Below are positions 55,841 through 64,000 of a stretch of DNA of 64,000 bases, in pieces. Position numbers and translations under genes: made by a program. The notes under the pieces are model-generated. The model did no database searches. It worked only from the letters and a program-made list of their open reading frames with translations, and had not been told where the DNA came from. The DNA lies in the NCBI GenBank assembly GCA_016490735.1, contig JAEMWC010001491.1, forward strand, positions 62,001-126,000, written 5' to 3'. The stretch's first letter is position 1. Each line of letters starts with the position of its first letter. The stretch comes from Pachyseris speciosa (taxonomy: Eukaryota; Cnidaria; Anthozoa; Scleractinia; Pachyseridae).

Positions 55841-58800
55841 ACTAATCATAATGAAAATGATGACGATGACGATGATGATGATGGCGATGATGATGGCGAC
55901 GATGATGATGACGACACTAATCATAATGAAAATGATGACGATGACGATTATGATGATGGCGATGATGATGGCGACGATGATGATGACGACACTAATCATA
56001 ATGAAAATGATGACGATGACGATGACGATTATGATGATGATCATGATCACGACGATGATGATGACGACGACACTAATCATAATGAAAATGATGACGATGA
56101 CGAGGATGACGATCACGATGACGATGACGACGATGAAGATGGTCATGGTCATGGTCATGGTAATAAAGGATGATCTAGGAATTGACGAAAGCCTGATCAA
56201 GCAACGATGGCCTAATAACAAGAGTCTATTTGAAACAATTTTTGTTTTCACCTGAACATGTACTCCTCAGTGTCCTTTTCGCCTTTATCATCTTCTTTCG
56301 CTATTCGCTGGTTTGTTAGTCTCGCCATGACTCTGAGTGAAGCTTTCAAATACATGTACGTCGTCTGTTGGGTGGTGAAAAGAGGGTTACGTTACAGAAA
56401 CTGAAGTATCAACAGTGGGCAACCAGTCTAGCTGCAATAAAGGGATCCTTAACCTGTTTCATGTATTTGCTTGGCCCCACTAGCCCTTGTGTGCTATAAA
56501 CACTGCCGAGGGTAAATAACGGTCAATTATAATCATTATTACAAGTGTCTATATAGCCTCATGATGTAAGAGAGTTCCTTCATACTTTCCAGGGCGGTGC
56601 CCAAGTAAACCATGGTCCACTTCTTTGTGCGTCCACACTTGTGCCATGTCTAAGTAACGTTCTTGGGCAATAAGTGTGAACGGGGTCTGAGCCTCTCGAT
56701 TTGCACATGTGCAGACAGCAGTTCTCGACAAAATTCTGAATGCAAAGTATATATAAATCGGGAGCCATTCTGTTAATTTACCCAAACGTTTTCATCTTTA
56801 CGACAAATGAAAACGAAAAGCTTCTCGCTTTGAGACCCCTTTTGATTATTTGCTCAAAAGTATATGAATGTCAGCCATCGTGAAATTTTAAGCACTGTTT
56901 AAATCTCAATCTTGAATGTGAACCAACGCCTCGTATGTTGACGACTCACCCTCGACCAGCGGCTTTCCGTCAAAAGAACAGCTGCGTAGTGGTACGCTCT
57001 TGCCCAGTCTCCCTTGTAACTAATGAGACAAAAAAATCATCTTTTCTTGTTACTCCGTCACCAATAGTCCAGATTCGAGTTCGCCGTGATCGCTGAATAG
57101 AGAGCTTAAGCAAAGACGACGGCAACGGCAACGAAAACGTCATTTGAAAATGTAACTTCTCGTTATCGTAACTCTTTCGCGATTATTCCAACTTCTTTAA
57201 CTTGTAAAATGTGGGCGAGCTATCCTGGAGCTAAATTAGCAAAAACGGCGTTGAAGTTGGGAAAAAGAAAGAAGAGTTCACCGTCATACGCTCACGTTCT
57301 CCACAAAACCTAAAATTTGTTCATTTCACGTTGTTGTTTTGCTGAGGACGGCAAAGAAATGTACCAAAATGCAAAATGCACGTGCAGAGTATTGTTATTC
57401 CTAATTAAGCCTATTGTTTTGTGACGTTCTCGTTACCGTCACCGTCGTCGTTGCTTAAGCTCTCTAATAAAAGCACTGAGAACGCATTTGTACGGGGTAA
57501 GCCTCGACCTAGAGTAAAATATTCACAAATACCGGCGGGAAGGTGCCACAAATTTGAAAATTAAACAATCGACAGAGCTGTAAACAGGTCATCTTTTCGC
57601 TGGAATTTGTGAATATTTTACTTTAGGTCGAGGCTAACCCTGTACAAATGCGTTCTCAGTACTTTTATTCAGCGGTCATGGAGAACTCGAAACTGGACTA
57701 TAAGCCCTGTGGCCCCAATCATTACCCAAACGTTTGATGGTTGCGTATCAGACTGAATTCACGACCGAATAAGGAAAACAAAAGCAAAGAGTGAATCTAC
57801 AGAGAACTCAAACGAATTTCAAAAGCAGACTGATAATAATTAAAGACGTAGCAATTTAAGCCAACTTACGAGTAGCACCAAATCATCTCCCAGTAACAGA
57901 TGTGGTGAAACTGTTTCCATTCTGACTGAACAGCAATAGAGTCGCTGTAACTAACAATGGCCTGTTTACAACACAAAACATGCCTATTAAACAGAGACAA
58001 TACTACAAATGACTGAATACTACGGTGAAATCACAAATAAGAACAAATCGTGTTCTGTGTAACCAGCGATAGCGTTTGGACGACGCCAAGGATTGAGAAG
58101 TAGTTTACAGTGTCGTCAGTCAGCCTTCGTTAAAACGATAGCGCCCACAATCCAACGGTGACTGTAACATTCAAGCACAGGCGCTGAACTTCGGCTTTTA
58201 AATGTTAAGACAGTGTGTATCACTGCCCCCCCCCCCCCCGGGGGGAGGAACTGCCTATAATGGCCTTTACGGGGAGACTCCGCCCGAAAAAGGTACCTTT
58301 TTCACGCTTCAGGTATATGAATGGTAGGGATATCACGAGTCGAAGTATATGAAAGGGTAGGGAAACCTGTCATTCAGGTATTTGAAAGGTAGCCTCCTTC
58401 GCAGACGTCTTTGGGCTCGTCACGCGTTCCTTGCCCACGAACGTCTGCTGAACTGAACTGCCACTTCAGTTCGTCGGCGGTTAGCCTTTGTTTTGAAGAA
58501 ACCAATAACGAGCTGCGTAAGAATGGAAATCGACACCCGATTCACGTGCATCGTCCGTGAAAATAATGCAGGGGTCGAAGTCATACTTTCCATAAATTGG
58601 AAAACGAACTATGATTGGCTAACCGCCGCGAACGGAAGTGGTAGTTCAGTTCAGCAGACGTTCGTGGGCAAGGAACGCGTGACGAGCCCAAAGACGTCTG
58701 CGAGGGAGGCTATTTAAAGGGCACTTCATTAAAATATTTCGAACACACATACCTTATGACTGTACTGCTCCAGTAGAAGGTACACGAAAGGGGTACCTTT

Positions 58801-59775
58801 TCTTTCAGAAATGGTATAAAAAGGGTAAGGGGTCGGACCTCGGGGCGGAGCCTCCCCGTATTAATTTTTTTTTAGTACCACCCCCGCCCCTCCCACCCCC
58901 GGGATTACTGCAAGCAAACAGGCGCGGTCGTAGAGGACCGATGTATTGGAGGACAAGGTTCAGTATGCGTGAACACTGACTGAGAGACTCGGGGGGGGGG
59001 GGGGGGTACTCCCTATAATGGCCTATACGGGGAGGCTCCGCCCGAAATGGGTACCTTTTTCACGCTTCAGGTATAAGAAAGGGCAGGGATTTCACGAGTC
59101 GAAGTATATGAAAGGGTAGGGAAATCTGTCCTTTAGATATTTAAAAGGGCCTTTCATTAAATTATTTCGCACACACATACCTTACGATTGCACTGTTTTA
59201 ATTTATAGAACGCTACATGAAAATGACAAGAAGACTTCCTGTTTTAGGTATACGTAAGGGATACTATATGTCATTGGAAGGTATACGAAAGGGGTACCTT
59301 TTCTTTCAAAAATGGTATTTAAAAGGGTAAGGGGTCGGACCTCGGGCGGAGCCTCCCCGTACTAAATTTAATTTAGTAGCCCCTCCCGGGGGAGACTAAA
59401 GGACTGTGGTGCCTTTAAGGGTTCGTACCTCTCCTTGCAAACACTAAATTACATAAAGTAGAGCGACCGGTTGCAGATGAAACCACGTAATTTAGAGGGA
59501 AAGTAGAATAGGTGCAGCATGCACCAGACAGAGTATTCTTCTTGTGACTAGAAGCTACAAAGTACTTGATAAACTGTTAAGTGGCCATGGTCTGCCTGCT
59601 AACCTCATCTAGTTTTCCTTGAATCTGTTTTATTCGTGCAGCGTAGTACAAAAATATAGCTCCCTGAAAAGAGAACGAACAACGCATTGAATAAAGAAAA
59701 CGCCGAGGAAAATAGCCAACTGATCTGAGCAAAAGTATGAGTTCTTCCAACATTTTGCATGGTTCATGGTTCATT

Positions 59776-59808
<33 letters not shown>

Positions 59809-61698
59809 AAGAAAGTATAGTCACAACAGATGATTACAAGATAAAATAATTACAGTACGGGTTATAAAATGTGTGTGGTGGTCAAAGTAGCGAAGGCTTT
59901 CTAGTTGATCACCACCTACTTTTAAGTAAACGAAGAAATGACACTGAGCTTTACTGGGATATAGTAGGAAATGTGACTAATCTTTGAAGCTGTGACTAAT
60001 CTTTGGCTGTGACTAATCTTTGAAGAAGTCGGGATACACAAAGAGAAGCCAGGGATGTAGTCAATAGGATGTTTTTTATATCTATCAAAATATCCGGTAA
60101 TTGAACTGAAAATATCCGAGGAACACCCCTGGCGTCTGACAATTACTAACCGCCTTTAATGGTGATGTCACGTTTGCTTTAAAACGCAATGTAAATGATT
60201 AGGAGTAAACCAAACTCGAGCCACTCTCTCGACCACTCATGATCTGCTCAAAAACGTGTCCTGTTTGGTTAATAAAAGAGTTGTTTGAATTTGCTTTGAT
60301 TAAAATCCGAAAGAAAACACCCGTTCTCTGAATGTCATTGGATGCCGCTAGCCTGCGTATCCCGCGCCCAAAGAGCAGAAAAACATTCGCGAGCGTGAGC
60401 GGATGTAACACTAATTTTAAATTACCTTAGGAAAAGCCTTCAATTGCGGCTGAAGAATTTGCTCAGCGTAGATTACATCTCCTTCCCCATTGCCTGAAGA
60501 AATTGCAACAGAGACATACAGTAAGGACAGCTGTAGAATGACAGCTTTGTGCAACAGTTATCATTCACTACTCCCCAGCTAATAAAGGAGGTTAATGTTA
60601 ATTAACAGCCTTCGGTTTTGATTAAGTCCCTGACCACTATCACGCGTTTTGATAGGAAGGAATCATTGTTGTTGTTGTTATTTTTGTTTTTTGCGACTTC
60701 TCTTGTTATACGCGTTAAATAAAGGGATCGAAAAGAAAAATAGAAAACAGAGACTTTTCGGAACTTTGACGATTTGAAAAACTGAAGACTATGCAAAAGG
60801 TTTTCCACTTTAGAAAAAAAAAATTAAGTAAAGTTGCGGATGGGTGCAAATGTTGACGCCGTGTTTCACCTTGCAAGCTCCCATACCAACTCGCACACTA
60901 TGTTCTACTGTTCTCCATATATTTCTTACGCTAACATTTCTTAAAGTTAATAACTTTTCAGTTGTCGAGTGGAAACCTGTAACTTTGGGCGATCACTTCC
61001 TATATTCTGGTGATCATCATATTTGATCAAAAAGTGGGTATGAGCAACGACACTAATGTGTACACACCAGGTTACACCGTAACAATAACCATATTACACC
61101 TGTAGTAGCGATTTGTGCAAACTAACCCAGATAATAAGTGATGACACTGTGATAGGCCAACAGCACTATAGCACACATTGGTGACCTGAGATTCTGACTG
61201 CGGCAGCCCTGGTCCAAATGATCCAGACCTTTGAACTTGCGGAAGAAACAAAAGGATCTGTGTTACTGTAAACTAGACCGCGAGTAGTCTCTAATTTCGG
61301 CGATGGAAAGACACGCGCGCGCGCTCCCCTCGCGTCGCGTCTCCTCGCAACTTTGCGCGCGCGTGTCCTTCGCCCGCCCGGCAATCTATCACTCGCAGTC
61401 TACTGTAAACGGACAAGGCTGGGCCATGTAATCTTGCAAATGCGGCAGCATCTTGTGATACGCCAGCCACCAGGCTTAGTTTCTGTGCTAAAGATGTCGA
61501 TCTTTATCAATAATTTCATAATTTCATTCATTGACTTAACAAGAAGTTCATATATCTTGTCCAATAAGGTATGCTCAATACTGGACATACTTGGGGAAAA
61601 AAATGAAATTTCACTGACAGCATTTAAATTACCTTGTCTCCTGAAAAACCAACCCATTCCAACAACTTGATAATCTTAGCTGGAAGTAAAGACAACAT
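52141..61698 (-). CDS. TTC39-like: Tetratricopeptide repeat protein 39 family, copy B (5' end outside the window)
   Basis: Exons 5' to 3' (complement): 61633-61698, 61127-61235, 60426-60493, 59604-59663, 57870-57961, 56950-57019, 56252-56364, 55028-55145, 54740-54851, 53489-53606, 52827-52943, 52141-52483. They give 1386 nt (461 aa) with no break. The lengths 66, 109, 68, 60, 92, 70, 113, 118, 112, 118 and 117 equal those of copy A exons 9-19. Key blocks are IIKLLEWVGFSGDK, EWKQFHHICYWEMIWC, GDWARAYHYAAVLL, YKQRIAGKSIPFEKFSIHKA and RLHFRIHSAL. The C-terminal exon diverges except for RQDTSSSFE. The eight exons matching copy A's first 190 aa should lie past 64000. Same TPR scaffold family; specific function not known. 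Confidence 0.92.
54269..54555. mobile_element. MITE, AGAGCG...TCAATTGAGTGTCG ends
   Basis: The left AGAGCGCTATTCAATTGAGT then GTCG mirrors the right CGACACTCAATTGAAAACCG then CTCT. CCAATCA words occur on both sides. In an intron of TTC39 copy B. Confidence 0.75.
55272..56165. repeat. GAT/GAC-rich minisatellite, open on both strands
   Basis: About nine imperfect units of 70-90 bp, each with GACACTAATCATAATGAAAA followed by TGATGACGATGACGATGATG-type triplets. Because the triplet register is kept, a 327-codon frame is open on both strands (55272-56255 plus; 55268-56251 minus). It sits wholly in an intron of TTC39 copy B, ending just short of the exon at 56252, and is not a gene. Confidence 0.93.
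57099..57465. mobile_element. MITE, AGAGAGCTTAAGCAA ends, copy 2 (367 bp)
   Basis: The ends are AGAGAGCTTAAGCAAAGACG and CGTCGTTGCTTAAGCTCTCT. AAT duplication at 57096-57098 and 57466-57468. Inverse orientation relative to copy 1 at 27897. In an intron of TTC39 copy B. Confidence 0.88.
57470..57668. mobile_element. Inverted-repeat element with about 60-nt arms
   Basis: The left AAAGCACTGAGAACGCATTT then GTACGGGGTAAGCCTCGACC mirrors the right GGTCGAGGCTAACCCTGTAC then AAATGCGTTCTCAGTACTTT. GTAAAATATTCACAAAT is mirrored inside. It directly abuts the preceding MITE. Confidence 0.8.
58224..58903. mobile_element. CTATAATGGCC-type element carrying a nested MITE
   Basis: Outer arms are CTATAATGGCCTTTACGGGG / GGAGCCTCCCCGTATTA, with GCCCGAAAAAGGTACCTTTT mirrored by AAAGGGGTACCTTTTCTTTC at the other side. 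The continuous form is seen at 58991-59394; here 58390-58712 is a MULE-like MITE inserted in it. Confidence 0.75.
58390..58712. mobile_element. MULE-like MITE (TAGCCTCC ends), copy 3, nested
   Basis: The ends are TAGCCTCCTTCGCAGACGTC and GACGTCTGCGAGGGAGGCTA. GGGCTCGTCACGCGTTCCTT at the left is mirrored by AAGGAACGCGTGACGAGCCC. The 9-bp flanks TTTGAAAGG and TTTAAAGGG match at 7 of 9 positions. The host sequence closes up against 59130-59160 of the neighbouring uninterrupted copy. Confidence 0.85.
58991..59394. mobile_element. CTATAATGGCC-type element, uninterrupted copy (about 400 bp)
   Basis: The left ACTCCCTATAATGGCCTATA then CGGGGAGGCTCCGCCCGAAA mirrors the right GGGCGGAGCCTCCCCGTA at the far end. 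A long G run marks the left edge. In the intron between TTC39 copy B exons 57870-57961 and 59604-59663. Confidence 0.78.
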
Positions 61699-61990
61699 CT
61701 GGAAAGTAGAAACAGGACGTGAAAGAAATTCATGAAGGAGGGAAGAAGGCTACAGTGAACTACAGTATATCACATCTGTAAGGAGGTTAGTCTCCAAAGA
61801 AACTATGGGACAGTGATGTGTCAAGTGAAGTGGGAGTGCAAGCAAACATTTGGTATTATCAACTGAACTGAAGAGGTAAATTGGCCAATGTTAAGAGTTT
61901 TTGAGCTGGTGTTTAAAGTACCAATTTGCTTCAGTATAAAGACTAGTGCTCAAAACAACAGCTCTGAAATCTCTGCAAATTTACCTAATT

Positions 61991-62354
61991 AGGGAGCTTT
62001 AGCAACGACGACGGCGACGGCAACGGCAACGAAAACGTCATTTCAAAATCTAACTTCTCGTTTTTGTCACGCTTTCGCTATTATTCCAATTTGTTTAACT
62101 TGGAAAGGACTGGCGAACTATTCAGGGAGTAAATTGCCATTAAAGTAAGGAAAAAGAAAGAAAACTTTACAGTCACACGCTCCCGTTCTCGCCAAAACCT
62201 AAAATTTGGTCATTTCACGTTGTTGTTTTGCAGAGGACGGGAAATAAATGTACCAAAATGTAAAACGCACCTGCAGGGCTATTGTTTTGCTCATTAAGGC
62301 TATTGTTTTGTGGCGTTCTCGTTGCCATTGCCGTCGTCGTTGCTAAAGCTCCCT
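61991..62354. mobile_element. MITE, AGGGAGCTTTAGCAACG ends, copy 3 (364 bp)
   Basis: The ends are AGGGAGCTTTAGCAACGACG and CGTCGTTGCTAAAGCTCCCT. ATT duplication at 61988-61990 and 62355-62357. Same interior words as copies 1 and 2. In the intron upstream of the first visible TTC39 copy B exon. Confidence 0.88.
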
Positions 62355-62463
62355 ATTAACTCCGTTGGGGGGGTAGTGAGGGGGAAGGGAAGGGGGAGAG
62401 GGGTAAAATCTCCCACTTCCCGTTTCCTGTTCTCTCACCTCCCGTAACTATTTCTCCAGAACT

Positions 62464-64000
62464 CCCACACTTTTTCGCATTGCTTCCACCCCTGATAAAT
62501 CATTTCTCTCCTGCCCCCCCTTTATTATTTCCACATCCCACTTTTTCGCATTACTTCCACCCCTGATTAATCATTTCTCTCCTGACTCCCGCCCTTTATT
62601 ATTCCCACATCCCACTTTTTTGCATTACTTCCACCCCTGATAAATCATTTCTCTCCTGCCCCCCCCCCCTTTATTATTCCCACATCCCACTTTTTCACAT
62701 TGCTTCCACCCCTGATAAATCATTTCTCTCCTGACTCCCGCCCTTCATTATTCCCACATCCCACTTTTTCGCATTGCTTCCACCCCTGATAAATCATTTC
62801 TCTCCTGACTCCCGCCCTTTATTATTCCCACATCCCACTTTTTCACATTGCTTCCAACCCTGATAAATCATTTCTCTCCTGACTCCCGCCCTTTATTATT
62901 CTCACATCCCACTTTTTCGCATTACTTCCACCCCTGATTAATCATTTCTCTCCTGCCCCCCCTTTATTATTCCCACATCCCACTTTTTCACATTGCTTCC
63001 ACCCCTGATAAATCATTTCTCTCCTGACTCCCGCCCTTTATTATTCCCACATCCCACTTTTTCACATTGCTTCCACCCCTGATAAATCATTTCTCTCCTG
63101 ACTCCCGCCCTTTATTATTCTCACATCCCACTTTTTCGCATTACTTCCACCCCTGATAAATCATTTCTCTCCTGACTCCCCCTTCATTATTCCCACATCC
63201 CACTTTTTCACATTGCTTCCACCCCTGATAAATCATTTCTCTCCTGACTCCCGCCCTTTATTATTCTCACATCCCACTTTTTCACATTGCTTCCACCCCT
63301 GATAATTCATTTCTCTCCTGACTCCCGCCCTTTATTATTCTCACATCCCACTTTTTCACATTGCTTCCACCCCTGATAAATCATTTCTCTCCTGACTCCC
63401 GCCCTTTATTATTCTCACATCCCACTTTTTCACATTGCTTCCACCCCTGATAAATCATTTCTCTCCTGACTCCCGCCCTTTATTATTCCCACATCCCACT
63501 TTTTCACATTGCTTCCATCCCTGATAAATCATTTCTCTCCTGACTCCCGCCCTTTATTATTCCCACATCCCACTTTTTCACATTGCTTCCACCCCTGATA
63601 AATCATTTCTCTCCTGACTCCCGCCCTTTATTATTCCCACATCCCACTTTTTCACATTGCTTCCACCCCTGATAAATCATTTCTCTCCTGACTCCCGCCC
63701 TTTATTATTCCCACATCCCACTTTTTCACATTGCTTCCACCCTGATAAATCATTTCTCTCCTGACTCCCGCCCTTTATTATTCTCACATCCCACTTTTTC
63801 ACATTGCTTCCACCCCTGATAAATCATTTCTCTCCTGACTCCCGCCCTTTATTATTCCCACATCCCACTTTTTCACATTGCTTCCACCCCTGATAAATCA
63901 TTTCTCTCCTGACTCCCGCCCTTTATTATTCCCACATCCCACTTTTTCACATTGCTTCCACCCCTGATAAATCATTTCTCTCCTGACTCCCGCCCTTTAT
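62464..64000. repeat. 74-bp-unit satellite, about 21 units, runs off the window
   Basis: The unit is TTTATTATTCCCACATCCCA CTTTTTCACATTGCTTCCAC CCCTGATAAATCATTTCTCT CCTGACTCCCGCCC. Early units (to about 62680) vary more, e.g. in the C run before TTTATT; later ones are nearly identical, which suggests homogenisation towards the right. It probably lies in an intron of TTC39 copy B. Confidence 0.95.

Noticed and set aside
55268..56251. 327-aa hydrophobic minus-strand frame as a membrane protein
   Set aside because: Translation of a GAT/GAC minisatellite; the opposite strand is equally open and the region lies in an intron.
58493..58717. Plus-strand 74-aa frame
   Set aside because: Falls inside the nested MULE-like MITE, crossing its inverted repeat.

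Overview
The window is animal nuclear DNA: AT-rich, spliced genes with GT-AG introns, dense short inverted-repeat transposons, tRNA-derived SINEs, LINE tails and microsatellites. The repeat types, the compact gene structures and one gene family I recall from anthozoan genomes suggest a cnidarian, most likely a stony coral or close relative. That assignment is inference; nothing in the window names the species. Products were recognised by eye from translated exons, without database searches.

Layout. (1) 1-2877 is gene-free and ends in two SINEs. (2) 2878-12854, minus strand, is a complete 10-exon gene for an SLC35B4-type nucleotide-sugar transporter (328 aa). (3) 13088-19681, plus strand, is a complete 7-exon SLC35A3-type UDP-GlcNAc transporter (342 aa). 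The two start codons are 233 bp apart, head to head, so they probably share a bidirectional promoter. (4) 22861-49612, minus strand, is a complete 20-exon TTC39-family gene (629 aa). Its intron 11 has swollen to 13.4 kb and holds a LINE tail, a RecQ-like helicase scrap, a broken copy of an anthozoan multigene family and a 5.76-kb DNA transposon. (5) 52141-61698, minus strand, is the 3' part of a second TTC39-family gene in tandem. Its 11 upstream exons in view have exactly the lengths of their counterparts in the first gene; its 5' end lies outside the window. (6) 62464-64000 is a 74-bp-unit satellite that runs off the end.

The most interesting object is the transposon at 36974-42733. It has TACGG...CCGTA termini, a 6-bp target duplication (CAAAAC), long inverted ends packed with a 20-bp repeat, an rve-type DDE transposase gene (frameshifted) on the plus strand and a SAM-domain-like gene on the minus strand. 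Each inverted end carries a copy of the same 18-nt leader exon (MANADE / MANTDE) with a splice donor, so both genes appear to start inside the terminal repeats. The features fit my recollection of the IS3EU superfamily. The left end has been expanded to three nested terminal units.

The two SLC35 genes act in one process, delivery of UDP-sugars into ER/Golgi for glycan synthesis. The TTC39 pair has no evident functional link to them.
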